Of a stretch of DNA of 64,000 bases, positions 24,182 to 36,868 are shown one piece after another. The notes under the pieces are model-generated. The model was not told the DNA's origin and did not search any database. It saw nothing but the letters and a program-made list of their open reading frames with translations. Location of the stretch: NCBI GenBank assembly GCA_015680685.1, contig MNCI01001345.1, positions 36,035-100,034 on the forward strand, written 5' to 3'. The position numbers were made by a program, and so were the translations under genes. The stretch comes from Gnetum montanum. Its lineage: Eukaryota > Streptophyta > Gnetopsida > Gnetales > Gnetaceae. Numbering within the stretch: the stretch's first letter is position 1; each line of letters starts with the position of its first letter.

Positions 24182-24315
24182 CACTAGAAAGACATGTTAC
24201 CTATTCTTAAAGGTAGTCTTCCAGTAAGGTTGACATAGTAAGAATAAAATACAAGCAGAGAATAGAATTTATGGGGTTTCCATTGGAAAGACATGTTACC
24301 CATGCCTAAAGATAT
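24182..24315 (+). repeat. Paired ~35-bp motif of copy C
   Basis: Two copies of CACTAGAAAGACATGTTACC followed by a CATGCCTAAAGRTA-like tail lie at 24182-24216 and 24281-24315, about 100 bp apart. The region just before (23860-24170) also matches 42900-43230. Confidence 0.7.
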
Positions 24316-25717
24316 GCAACTTATCAAAAATCTCAAAAATAAAACTATGCTACTAATAAACTCCTTCTTTGAACAACATGCCAAAGAATAGTTCTTGCAA
24401 TAATGGTAGTCTTATGGTTGTTAGTCCTGGGGATGACACAATGCGATGTCATTAGAAAGTGGTATGGACTTGGTCTGAATCTCAAATAGAAAGGTTAGTG
24501 ATTACTTTAACCACACATTACACACAAGGATTTGTTATGCCTATGGTAAGACACCTCACATCCTGGTTTCAGCAATTCCTTCTACATTCCATTTCACTTC
24601 ATTGTATGTTTAATTACAACTTTATGATTTTGGTTAATATAGTGCTATTTTCCCAATATGGTGATACAAACATATGTATTTTAAAAGATAAGTATGCCTT
24701 ACATTCAACTTGGATGCTTACGGACACTTCTAAGTGTGGTTATATAAGGGCACTAACGGCTAGACCCTACTTTGGGGAAGATCCACTTATATAACTATTA
24801 TGTCTCATACATGAAAATCAAACTCACATCATCTTTAGATTTCCAAACTACTTTGAAATTCAATGTTCACTTCCCTCATGTTCAATAATCTATCCATACT
24901 TTCCTAACTCTCAATCCATCTCATTTACAATTAATAAAATTTTGTTGCTTGAGATTCCATCCTTCTAAACCTTGAACATAATTTTTGAAAATAGAAGCAT
25001 CATTAATGATCCAAGATCCTTTAGAGGACCTCCACATCTTTCAAACATTCCAATTGACTCATTTTCTCCATGACAATCCACCAAAAATTCTAGTTTTTTT
25101 ATTTTTTATTTTTGCAATGGCATCATAGCTACAATGTTGCATGGCTTGCGATGTTGCATCTAGGATGTCACACATATAAAAATATCATATATATGTGTAT
25201 GAGTTAGTGAAATTTTCATTCCATCATTTTGCAACAAGAGAAGTTTTTGAAGTTTTTTTCTTTGAGCTTTGGCACTCTAACTTCCTAAAACCATAACTTC
25301 CTCATCGTAGCTCTAATTTGCAAAATCATCAAATCCTATTGATCCCAAAGCACTCAACTTAGTCATGGAGGAGAGGATTGCATGGAAAGAAGGAAAATTG
25401 GGCCAAATTTTTCCTAACATCTTGAAGATAGTATAAGGGTAAGTATAACAGAATAATAAGAATATCATGGTTAATTAACCAAATTTAAGCTAAAAAACAT
25501 AACTAATTGTCCCAATTAGCCATATCAACCAGCCAAGGACAAATGAAAACTATAGAAAGTCATAATAATTATAAGTATAAAACTTAGGGGGCTTCTCTTC
25601 AAAAGTTTTCTAACTTTGGAATCATGCTTAGACAATATTTTAATCTAACCAAGAGTACAAGAAAGGAATATGAACCAATTTAAACATTTTGGTAATCTTA
25701 AATGCTTAATGCTTATA
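24316..25717 (+). other. Long non-coding region between pol and ORF2, copy C
   Basis: This 1.4 kb region has frequent stops in all frames. It matches 43373-44740 of copy G and, inverted, 6345-7475 and 34904-36007. Near 25080-25250 it contains CATCATAGCTACAATGTTGC and alternating AT, also found at the LTR stub 28700-28800. Such spacing suggests a leader or internal promoter region for ORF2 (inference). Confidence 0.55.
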
Positions 25718-28470
25718 GTGGTCCCAAAGAGACGAAGAGCAGAAGGACCTTCACAATCAATAAGTAAGAGACCAAGAGGCCACAAAAGAGGCTAAGAAGG
25801 AGAAAAAATTCCATAGGATGAATATGCAAAGTAGGAGGGTCAATCATTTATCATCAATCAACAAACCCCTACTATTGAACACTCAACATAGGTAGAGGCA
25901 AAGGCACCACTTATACCAGAATAAGGACAATGTCTTACATTGTCCAATGAATGCCTCTAGGCCATATAAGAGAAATCCATCATGTCCACGGTTATCATGG
26001 AACTTGACTTTGGTCCATTCATGGACTTTTTTAATAGAGGCTGTGAAGACACAACTTCAAGCATCTCCCTTATGACCGACATTGTCCAATAGTGACAAAT
26101 GATACTTGGGAGAGATCATTCAATTTTGGAAAAATAAATAAGTTGATGACATAGTGAAAATAGAAGGGGTCTCAGAGTCATATTCAATAGAGGTAATTTC
26201 CGAAGCCCTAAATATTCCAAATGAAGGGGCCAATATGGAATAGATTTCAACAAGATCAAACATAGATGCTAAGAAGCTATGGTTGCAAAGGACATATGGC
26301 AAGGAAGACAAAGATTATAGTAATCTCTCTATAGAGGAAATGATCTATTTTAAGATTGGGATGAATCACCTATTTCCAAACAAAAAGCTCAATCATATTT
26401 CAGCATATGCAACCTAAGGAAGTGTAATTTTTATGGGAAAATTTAACAGCAGCATTGTCCATTTGCTCTTTCTATAAATTCAAAGGTTGTTTGAGGAAAC
26501 AAAGGTAGGGAAACTAACACTACAATTTTCCTTCCTCATAAGGAAGATGTGCAAGCAAGAAGGAATTTTGGCTTACACTAACAATGTTTCCAAAAATGCC
26601 CAGAACTCTTCCTCTGCTAAGATGTTCAAGTTGGTGCCACTAGAGAAAGCTCAGATAGAGAAGCCAATAGACATAAGGGAAGCTTAAAGATCAACTCTCA
26701 CTAGTAACCTTCAAGCTAATAGTTAGCAAAAAAAAGTAGGACATAGTAGCTAGTGACCTGTTGAAGAATAACAATAACAAGCTTCACCATCACTATCACA
26801 AGACTAAAGATTGTTGATGAGCCATCTACAATAGATTGCAAAAACTATTAGCTAGAAAAAAGAGAGAAATTAATCTATATAAAATAAAAGTGATCTTAGT
26901 TAGGCCCACCATTTTCACAAATCCTACAAGTGGGTAAGTGTTATTACAGGTAGAAGAAAAGGATGACTACATACAACAAATTTTCAAAAATGTTGCATCA
27001 TTCCAAGTGATGCTAGAAACTAGTGAAGGTATCATAATAGTGGTTATGTATTAGAAGCCACAAAGGTTATCATTGATCATATTAAATAATTTTTTAATGT
27101 TCCTATTTTTCCACCAACTAACATCTCTAGAGTATGGAATGCTTAAATGTTAGTTGGTACCTCAATGACTCTTGCCAAACATGAGAACATGCTAGATAGA
27201 CTACTGAAGGTAGACCAAGTCATGCAAAACCATTTTGATATCCCTAGTGATATCACTACAATGTCGTCTAATCTAATTACCACTAAAGGAAAGCTGGTAA
27301 TGGAAAACATAAGGGTAGAACACATAGAAAACATGGTGTAGAGGCTATAGATAGAACTAGTAGCTCTAAGAGCCGAAAGAAGAGACTGTACATAATTTGT
27401 AGTCCTAGACCAACTCAATCAATTCAAAAATAATCAAGGTAGTTGATTATCCACAACATTCACATGGAGAAGGAAAGAAGGAAGGCATTGTGGAATGCCT
27501 CAATTGTAGAAGCAAAAAGTTATGCATACACCAAAGCCTTAACTACCCTTGAAGAATAAAATAATAAGCTAGTTGCAAATAACACAAGGTTGACCAATGT
27601 AGGAAAGTAGAAAAATGTTCTCAAGGAAAGCATTTACTTGCTTAGAGAAAAACTAATGAGAGTCAACTAAGACATGAGTCCACGTAAACCTATCAATGGA
27701 AGAAGTCCACGTAATTCAACAAATGTGTACAATTCAAATGAACATGTAATAAAATAAGGCTAAGAAACATGAAATACTCAAAGAAAATTTTAGGGACAAA
27801 GTGGGAATGTATATATAAATCAATGAAATAGAAATCCAAATGTCACAAGACAAGATCAATTTTTCATTACTCAAACTCCTGATTGGAAATCTATCCTAGA
27901 TAGTCTCACCCATGTCCATCAAGCCAAAATCAAAAACAAGGACCTACAAATAGAAGATCTTACAGAATACATCAGGTTAGCAAATCTTTAGTATGCTAAC
28001 TTAATCATGTTAACAGTAGGATGGCCTAAAAATGAACTTGAGAAATATGTAGCATCTATGTATGGCATGTACAAGAAGGAGTTTGTTGATATAATGGATT
28101 CCCTATAGAAAATCCATGTAGAAAACTCTAAACTTGAAGTTATAAAACCAAGCTACTAGGAACAAAAAGACATCACAACAAATCTAGAACGAACAATTTC
28201 TAACTAGCAAGAACTTAGAAAGGTGCCTAGAGCATTTGAGAAGGAGAGGTAGCAGTTTGTGGCATGGTATGTAAAGGAAAATAAAATGTTTCTGTAATTA
28301 CAATGCTCATGGGATGTACCAACTCCATCAAACATTTTTCAAAAAGCATGGATAATACATGATCCAATGATAGAGGAGGAAAATCTTCAAGCATTCCTAA
28401 ACTGTTATCAATTTTAGAATCCTGATGATAAAGGGAAGAAGCTGATGGAAGAGCCTCCACCACTGGGAAC
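25718..28470 (+). pseudogene. ORF2 (post-integrase ORF) of copy C
   Basis: A 2.75 kb relic in the env-like position between integrase and the 3' LTR. The ATG of other copies is GTG here. The basic N-terminus PKRRRAEGPSQ is NLS-like. A predicted helical/globular middle at 26280-26690 contains EDKDYSNLSIEEMIYFKIG, NHLFPNKKLNHISAYA and a stretch with KVGKLTLQFSFLIRKMCKQ. A Gln/Asn/His-rich linker lies near 26760-26830. Next is ASFQVMLETSEG and a region with NISR and a HENMLDRLLKVDQVMQNHF helix (27147-27341). A long coiled-coil-like part (27450-28250) is rich in Glu/Lys/Asn. The tail is DDKGKKLMEEPPP. There is no signal peptide and no clear membrane segment, so an envelope role is not supported. 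I do not recognise the family with certainty; it may relate to the plant-transposon-protein domains described in large gypsy elements. Confidence 0.65.
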
Positions 28471-28673
28471 ATACGGCTACATCAAGCTACTTCAAAGTTT
28501 TATTCTATTTCATTTTTTTTGTCATGTTACTATGTCATTTTGTAAACACACCCAATGCAACATTCACAAGAGTCATCTAAATAATTAGTCAGGTCAAGTC
28601 AAGTCTACCTCCCAATATTGTAAGGAACTCTTTCCTCATTTTTTTAACTTAAGAACAAGTTTCTAGTCAGTCA

Positions 28674-28738
28674 TGGGGGTATGATAAACCATTTTTTTTA
28701 TCATGATGCAATATCATAGCTACAATGTATGAGGCCAT
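28674..28738 (+). repeat. Polypurine tract and 57-bp LTR stub ending copy C
   Basis: CATGGGGGTA precedes TGATAAACC (LTR start at 28682). After ATCATAGCTACAATGT the sequence switches to the pre-ORF2 non-coding region (28739 on). The same phrase occurs in that region at 25131, so the junction may be a homologous or microhomology recombination point. Confidence 0.65.
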
Positions 28739-28773
28739 ATGACATTAAAGCTACAATGTTGTATCAACGACCT

Positions 28774-28805
<32 letters not shown>

Positions 28806-29326
28806 TGCATAAGAATTAGAAAAAGTTTTCATTTTAGCCATTTTGTAACAAGAGGAGATTTGACAACCTAACTTTCTAAAGTAATAACTTCCTCACCATA
28901 ACTCTGATTTCCATGATTCTTGAACTCTGTTGATCCCAAAGCACTTAACTTACTCATGAGGAATTACCTACATCTAAGAAATGAAAGAGAAAATTTTCTA
29001 ACATTTAGAATACATTATCAAGGGTAATTATAGAAGATTACTAAGAACATTACACCTAACTAACCAAATTGTTAGCCCAAGAACTTAACCAAGCCTCCTA
29101 GATAACCATATTAACCAAGAAAGGGTATAATAAATCAGGAAATAATAACTATGGAAGGTTATAATAATAAGGAATATAACATTTATGGGTTTCTTTTTGA
29201 AATTATTTCTAAATCAGCAATCATAATAAGAAAAGGACTTAATCTAATCAAGAGTATGAGAAGGATTACAAATCATTAAAAATTAATGAGAATACTTTAA
29301 TAATCCCAAAGTCTTATGGATTGTAG
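28739..29326 (+). other. Pre-ORF2 non-coding piece with (AT)n microsatellite
   Basis: It matches 25120-25717. It includes an (AT)n run at about 28782-28806. No gene is seen. Confidence 0.6.
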
Positions 29327-31031
29327 ATGGCTCTGAAGAGACTAGCAGCTAAAGAACCTTCACAACAAGGTGGCAAGAGATCAAAGACCATGGGAAAGAC
29401 CAAACACGAGAACAAACTCCCCAAGCTGAACATGTAAAGTAGGAAGTGTAATCATTTAGCATCCACCAACAAACTCCTACTACTAAAAACTTTACACAAG
29501 CAAAATTTGAGACCCCACAACACCAAAGTAGGGGCAACATCTCATGTTATCCAATGAATGTCTACAAGCCATCCAAGAAAAGTCTATCATGTCCATGATC
29601 ATCATGGAATTGAATTTTGGACACTCCAAAGGCTATGAGGATGCAACTTCAAGCATCTTTGTTATGGCTAACATTATCAAATAGTGGTGAATGGTATTTA
29701 GGATAGACTTATTAGTTTCGGTAGAATAAGCAAGCATATGCTATAGAGAAAATAGAAGGGATTTTGATATCTTATTTAATAGAGGTAATTGTCAAAGCCC
29801 TAAATATCCTAAATGAAGGGGCCAATATGATACAAATTTTCATAAGGTCTGACACATATGCTAAGAAATTCTAGCTGCAAAGAGCCTATGGTAAGGAAGA
29901 CAAAGATTACAATGAGATGACTACCAAAGAAAAGATATACTTTAAGATTGGGACATACCACTTGTTCCCAACCAAAAGCCTCAATCAAATTTCAACCTAT
30001 GCTGCCCGAGGAAGTGCAATTATGATATGGAAATTCAACAACAACATCACCTATTTTCTTTTCCTAGAAATTCAAAGGTGATTTGAGGAGAAGAAGGTAG
30101 GGAAACTAACACTACCTTTTCCCTGCTTAATAAGGAATTTTTGTAAGCAAGAAGGAATCTTGGGGTACACCAATGATGTCTTGAGGAAAGACTAAAATGC
30201 TTCCTATGTAGAAATGTCAAAGCTAGTGTCTTCTAAGAAAGATCAACTAGAAAAGCCAACAAGTACTAAGGGAGCTACAAGTTCAACTACTGTCAATAAT
30301 AACTATTGGTCAACAATAGCAATCAGGACCTAGCAGCCAACCACTAGCTAAACAACAACAGCAGTAACAATAAGCTCAATCATCACTACCACAAGACTAT
30401 AGACCATCAAAGATCCATCTACAACAAATTGTAAAAATAATAAGCTAGGGAATAAGGGATGACACCAATCTCTATAAGGTTAGAGAAAGCACAATAAAGC
30501 CCATAATTTCTATAGACCCTTCAAGTAATCAAGTGTCAATATAGATAAGAGAAGAGGATGATTGTGCACAAAAAATCTCATGGAATGTTGCATCATTCTA
30601 AGTCATGCTAGAAACTAGTGAAGGTAACACGGTTATGGTTATGTAGCACCAAGATGCAGTAGGAGCAACAAAGGTCATCGCAAATCATATCAAAGAATTA
30701 TTTAATATGCCTATTATGCCACCATCTAATATCTCTAGAATGATAGATGCTCAAATGTTAACTGGTACCTCAATGAATCCTACCAAACATGAAGATGTAC
30801 TAGAAAAAATGCTATAGATAGTATCAAGTTATGCAAAATATGTTTAATATCCTAGGTTATATTACTATAGTGTAGTTTGATCTAACTACCACAAAAGGGA
30901 AGCTATTCATGGCTGAGAAAAAGGTAGAATACAAAAAGAAGAAGGTGTAGAAATTACAAGAGGAATTAGTAGCCCTAAGAGTCAAAAGGAGAAAGCATAC
31001 ATAGTTCATAGCTCCTGACAAGATAAACTAG
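29327..31031 (+). pseudogene. ORF2, 5' two-thirds
   Basis: ATG 29327 opens ALKRLAAKEPSQQGGKRSK. The middle domain lies at 29870-30230 (YGKEDKDYNEMTTKEKIYFK, HLFPTKSLNQISTYAARGSA, KVGKLTLPFPCLI). A Gln/Ser/Thr-rich linker is followed by the NVASF*VMLETSEGN block (30580-30630) and the KHEDVLEKML helix. It is cut at 31031 by the LTR of minus-strand copy H. The domain order is the same as at 25718-28470. Confidence 0.68.
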
Positions 31032-31924
31032 TGATGAGTGATGGAGCATCCAACACTCTACCGTACAAGTCATGAGTGTTCACATGCAATAAGATCATAA
31101 TCTATGGATGGATAATGTAATTATGTTAGTAATTGATGTTAAGTTCAAGATTGCTATCTTTCCACTTTGAGTTGATGAAGTTCAAGTGTATTGTGTAACT
31201 CTTAGTGATGCGTATGATTAGTTGATGTTGTTAGGATATGATTACTCCTAGTCACAAAAATAATGAAGATTGAGAATAACAATGTAAATCTAAGTAATGA
31301 TGGTAATGTAAATCTACTCTAGCCTATAGTGATGAGCATATGATCCTGGTCTACTGTACAGTTCTTAAGTTCATGTAACCATTACAAGGTTACCAAGTAT
31401 TATGTTATTGGAAAAACCAAGCAATAACACCACTGGGATTACCAAACAATTACGCTTATGCACTCAAAACTAGTTGCACTCATTCTACTTTACTAATGAA
31501 AAAGTAAAATAAAGTACTTTGAAAACATAAAGAGTTAACTAAGTAAACATGGAAATTATGCTAAGTAAAATACTAAAATTAAGTGGATGATGCAATGATG
31601 AAAAGTAATCTTGATCTTTATTTTTAGACATGAACTATGTTCAAGTACACTTTCCTTGAATAAAGATTCCATACAGTTGCTCAACAACACACTACAGGCA
31701 TTCATTCTATCACTAAAACTATAAAAATAAACTACAAGTTTTCCTAAGACTGGAATGAAAAAGTTGTTGATTATATGTCCAAGTGCTAGTATTTATAGGA
31801 TTACATAGATTCCAATACATCACATCAACAATGACATAACATGAACTATGACATCATATATATGACATCATTGATACAATATCCTAGTTACAATATCACA
31901 TCACTTCAAAAATTTACTTTATCA
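31032..31924 (-). repeat. 3' LTR of type-1 copy H
   Basis: The minus strand begins TGATAAAGT at 31924, after TAGTCATGGGGGTA (31925-31938), and ends CTCATCA at 31032 (893 bp). TATAAATA lies at 31790-31797. Its low-coordinate end abuts ORF2 sequence, showing that H inserted into the ORF2 at 29327-31031. Confidence 0.85.
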
Positions 31925-32121
31925 TACCCCCATGACTAACTAGAAACTCATTCTTAAGTTTTTAAAAAATGACGATAAAATCCCTTATAAAATTGAGAGG
32001 TAGACTTGACTTGACTAACTATTTACATGACTATTTAATGCCATAATGATGTTTTGACAAAATGACATAGTTGATAATTGACAAAACATAATAATAAAAA
32101 ACTAAAGTAGTTCAATGTAGT

Positions 32122-34903
32122 TTATATTCTAGAAGGTGGATGCTCTTCCATTGGCTTCTTTCCTTCATCATTAGGCTTCTAGAATTGATAATGGTTTAGG
32201 AGCACCTAAATTTTCTCCTCTTCTATCCTTGGATCATGTATCATTAATGATGATTCTATGATGTTGGATGGAACTGGTACTTTCCATGAACATGGTAGTT
32301 GTCGAAACATTTAATTGGCCTTCATATATCAAGATGTAAACTATCATCTTTCTTCCTTAAAAGCTCTAGCTACCTTTTTGAGTTCTTGATAGTTAGAAAT
32401 TCTTCATGCTATATTTGCTACAAGATCTTTTTTTCTCTAGTCGCTTGCTCTTACAACTTCGAGTTTAGATATTTCTACATGAAGTTTCTATAGGGCATCC
32501 TTTTTGTTAGCAAACTCCTTCTTGTACATGGCATACATAGTAGCTACCTATTGCTCAAGTTTATTTCTATGCCACCCTAATGTCAACATGACCAAGTTAG
32601 CATACCAAAGGTTTGTTAACCCCATGTGTTCTATGAGGTCTTCTATCTACAAGTCCTTGCTTTCTATTTCAACCTAATGGACATGGGCAAGATTATCCAG
32701 GATGGACTGCTAGTTAAGAGTTTGAGTAATGATAGAGCTAATATTGAACTTAACCATCTAAATTTCTTTTTTATTGATTTTTTTATACATATGCACTTGG
32801 TTCTTAAAATTTTACCTGAGTATTTCATGTTTCTTGGCCTCATTTTGCCACATGCTTATTTCAATTGTAGACTTTTATTGAATTATGAGAACTTCTTCGA
32901 TTGACAAGTTTCTTTTTCTTGAGCCAATTTGCTAATGTCTTGGTTGACTCTAATTAGTTGTTCTTGTAGTTGATGAATACTTTTATTAAGAACATTTTTC
33001 TATTTCTCCATGTTAGTCAACCTTGTATTATCAACAGCAAGCTTTTTATTTTCTTCTTCCAATGCTATGAGGGCTTTGGTATGTGCATAAGTTTGTGCTT
33101 CTGCAACTAAGGCATTCCACACCACCTTTTCCCTCTCCATCTTAACTTTGATTTTATGGATAATTATTTGCCTTGCCTAATCTATTCTAAATTTCTGAAG
33201 TTGATCAGGGGTTATGAACTATGTAGGATCTCTTCTTTCAATTCCCAAGGCTACTAATTCTTGTTGTAATTGTTGCACCTCATTCTTTATTTGTTCTACC
33301 CTTATTTTAGTCATAACCAACTTTTTTTATAGTAATTCTATTAGAATGTACTATAGCTATATCACTCGAGATATCAAATAGATTTTGCATGACCTAGCCT
33401 ATCTATAGTAGTCTATCTAGCACATCTTCATGTTCAATAGGATTCATCAAGGTACTAGCTAACATTTGAGCATATCTTTCTTGAGAGATATTGGCTAGAG
33501 GCATAATAGGGACATTGAATGATTCTTTGATATGATCTATGATGACCTCTACTACTCCTACTACATCCTCATGCTACATAATCATAACTTTTGCACCATC
33601 TCCTATTTCAAGCATTACTTGGAATGATGCAGTGTTCCTGAAAATTTTTTGTGCCCAATCGTCCTCTTCCCTTAACTATAGTGACACTTACTCACTTGCA
33701 AGATCTATGGAAATGGTGGGCTTCACTAAGCTCTCTCTTATTTTATAAATATTAATTTCTTCTAGTGTTCCCCAACTAATAGTTTCTACAATCTGTTGCA
33801 AATAGCTCATCATCAATCTATAGTCCTTTTACGGTGGTGGTGGAGCTTGTTGTTATTATTCTCCAATAGGTGGTTAGCTGTTGGGTCCTACTTGTTGTTG
33901 CTAACTAGTAGTTGGAAAGTTACTGATAGGACTTAATCTTGAAGCTCCCTCAATGCCTACTAGCTTCTCTAGCTAATCTTTCTTAAGTGGAACCAACTTG
34001 AACATCTTAGTGTAGGAAGCATTCTAGGCCTTTTTAGAAGCATCATTAGTGTAACCCAGAATCCCTACTTGTTTGCATATCTTCCTTATGAGGTAGGTGA
34101 ATGGCAGTGTCAATTTCCTTGCCTTTTTCTCCTTGAATTACCATTGAATTTCTAGAAATAGAAAATGGATGATGTTGGCATTGCATTCCCCATCAAAATT
34201 GTGCTTCCTTTACATATGTTGAAATATGATTACGCCTTTTGGTTGGAAACAAATGATATGTCCCAATATTAAAATAGATCTTTTCCTCTATTAAGAGCTC
34301 ACTATAATCTTTGTCTTCCCTATCATATGCGCTCTACAACCATAGCTCCTTGGCACTTGTGCCTGATCTTGTTGAAATCTATGCCACATTGGCCCTTTCA
34401 TTTGGGACATTTAGAGATTTGGTAATTGCGTCTACTAAAAGGAACACTCATACCCCTTTTATTTTCAATGTATCATCAGCTTATTTGTTCTGCCAAAATT
34501 GAATGGTCTTTTCTAAGTACCATTCACCACAATTCGACAATGTCAACCATAACGCAAATGCTTGAAGTTGTGTCTTCACAGCCTTTAGAGAAAATTCCAT
34601 GAATGGACCAAAGTTAAGTTCTATAATAATCATGGACATGAAAAATTTCTCTTGTATGGTCTAGAGGCATTCATTACACAACATGATATGTTGTACCTAT
34701 TTTTGTGCCAGCAATACCTATACCCCTACCTGTGCTAAGTGTTCAATAGAAAGAGTTTGCTAATGGATGCTAGATGATTGAGCCTCTTGCTCTACATCTT
34801 TGGCTTGTGGAGTTTGTTCTTCTATTTTTCCTCTTCCATAGCCTCTTGATCTCTTACTTTTCAGCTGTGAAGGTCCTTCTACTCTAGGTCTTTTTGGGAT
34901 CAT
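32122..34903 (-). pseudogene. ORF2 of copy H, nearly full length
   Basis: It starts ATG at 34903 (IPKRPRVEGPSQLKSKRSR, basic and NLS-like) and ends TAA at 32122-32124. This is the longest ORF2 copy (2.78 kb, about 927 codons if the frame were intact). The middle domain lies at 34000-34500, the Gln/Thr-rich linker at 33840-33920, and the coiled-coil-like region at 32450-33250. The residue order agrees with the copies at 25718, 29327 and 44741. It is broken by stops and shifts. It lies about 1.1 kb from an inverted, related copy, so read-through RNA could fold back. Confidence 0.7.
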
Positions 34904-36010
34904 GTGTAATCAATAAGAGTTTAAGATTACTAAAGTTCTCACATCAATTTTTAACCATTCATTATCCTCACCGTACCCTTGGTTTCATCAAGTTCTTATC
35001 TTAGTATGATTGCAAAGAAAAATCTCAAAAATAAAATCCCAGTTATTATACATTTAACTATTATGACCTTTCACCATTATCATTTCCTTATTTATTACTT
35101 CCTTAAATAGTTGGTATAGTTTTTTAGGAGAATCAATTAAGTATTTTGGCTCTAATTTGGTTGATAAAGTGGGATATCCTTATGATATTCTTATCCTTAC
35201 CCTTATACTATCTTCCAAGGGTTAGAAAAAATTTGGTTCAATTTTTCTTCTTTTCATGCAATCCTCTTTTCCACCACTAATTTGAGTGCTCTAGGATCAA
35301 CAAGATTCAAGAATTTTACAAATTAGAGCTACAATGAGGAAGTTATGGCTTTAGGAAGTTAGAGTGTCAAAGCTCAAAGAAAAAACTTCAAAAAGTACTC
35401 TTGTGGTAAAATGATGGAGTGAAAATTTCACTAACACCTACACGTATATATAGTATTTTTATATGCATGACATTATATATGTGACATCCAAGGCTATGCA
35501 ACATCATAGCTAAAATGTCACCACTAAAAAACTTAACATTTTTGGTGATTTTTTCTAGAAAAAATGAGTTAATTGAAATGTTTATAAGATGTGAAGTTTG
35601 TCTAAAGGATCTTGGACCACCAATGATGCTAATATTTTTGAAAATTGGTGTTCAAATTTCATAGGGAAGGAATCTTGGGCAACGAAATTTTATTGAGCAT
35701 AAATGAGATGGATGGAGAGTTATGGATGTATGGATACTTTATTGGACTTGAGGGAAGTAAATATGAAATTTCAAAGTGTTCTAGAAAGCATGAGATGATG
35801 TGGATTTGATTGGCAGGTATGAGACACAATAGTTATACAAGAAGGTCCTCCCCAAGGTAGGCTCCAACCCTTAGTGCCCTTGTATAACCATGCCTAGGAG
35901 TGTCCATAGGCACCCAAGGAGTTGAATGTAAAACACACCTATCTTTCAAACCACACATGTTTATACTACCAAAATGGGAAAACAACACTATATTATTCAA
36001 AACATACCTA
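34904..36010 (-). other. Pre-ORF2 non-coding region of copy H, truncated
   Basis: Matches 6345-7475 (-) and 24600-25717 (+, inverted). It ends near 36007 where the LTR of copy G begins, so the gag-pol part and 5' LTR of H are missing from the window. Confidence 0.6.
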
Positions 36011-36726
36011 TCATTATAGTAGCTAGAATTTTATAGTTTTATTAGCAAATAGTTAGTGAGTGGCCACAGTGTGAATTTGAGTTAGTTTTACCACATCTTA
36101 TTTAAGTGGAATTGTACCTAGACACATGCCATGAATAGTAATAAGATTGAAATTGATTCATGTTTATTGTAGCACTTTGACTTAGAATAGACTTACTTCT
36201 AATGCAATATCCTTTTCATGTACTTAGTTAATCTTTATATTTCATGCATGTTAATCAATTGGTGAAATGAGTGTAACTAATTTCAAGCATAAACACATAT
36301 TCACTTGGTAATCCTAGTAACATTATTACTTAGTTTACCTAGTAGCATAAACACATATTCACTTGGTAATCCTAGTAGTGGGTATGTGAGTCCAGGATGT
36401 GTACGGAAAGCTAGGAATGGACACTCATTGTCCATAGACTAGCTTAGGATTTATCTTCTTGTTATTAGTTAGATTAATTAAACCATTAATTTCCATGATT
36501 TTAACTAGCTTAGCCATATCTACACAACATCAATAATCATATGTCTCACTTCAAAATAAACCATACATTACAAAGATATTACTAGTCCAAGTGAAAATAC
36601 AACAACCTATGATTAACACTTAACAATCTAGATACCACATTAGTCCCATCCATAGAATTCAATTGGATCATGCATACACACTTGTGATTCATATGGCTGA
36701 GCACAAGAAATACTTGCCACTCATCA
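36011..36726 (+). repeat. 5' LTR of copy G, lacking U3
   Basis: A type-2-like LTR that matches the inverse of 5387-6100 and 53763-54480 and ends CTCATCA before a primer-binding site. It starts inside the LTR, downstream of where the TATA box should be, so this copy has no promoter of its own. A perfect 34-bp direct repeat lies at 36286-36319 and 36344-36377. Confidence 0.8.
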
Positions 36727-36727
36727 T

Positions 36728-36745
36728 TGGCACCATTTCTAGGGA
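36728..36745 (+). promoter_or_regulatory. Primer-binding site of copy G (tRNA-Asp type)
   Basis: TGGCACCATTTCTAGGGA begins one base after the LTR and matches TGGCGCCGTTGCCGGGGA at 13 of 18 positions. Confidence 0.8.
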
Positions 36746-36868
36746 TGTGTCAATGTTAGCAAAGTAATTTATCTTATAAATTTTATTGTATTAAGAACTA
36801 CAAAGTCTATCCTTATACCTTAAATCAATTTTATTAACACACACATAACTAAGCATCAAGCATATAGG

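Noticed and set aside
28782-28806. (AT)n run considered as a replication origin or regulatory element
   Set aside because: It is a simple microsatellite inside the pre-ORF2 spacer. Related copies have shorter runs (25185-25200, 44168-44176).
29349-29540. Cys/Trp-rich minus-strand ORF resembling a small secreted protein
   Set aside because: It is antisense to the ORF2 start at 29327 and is not preserved in the other ORF2 copies.
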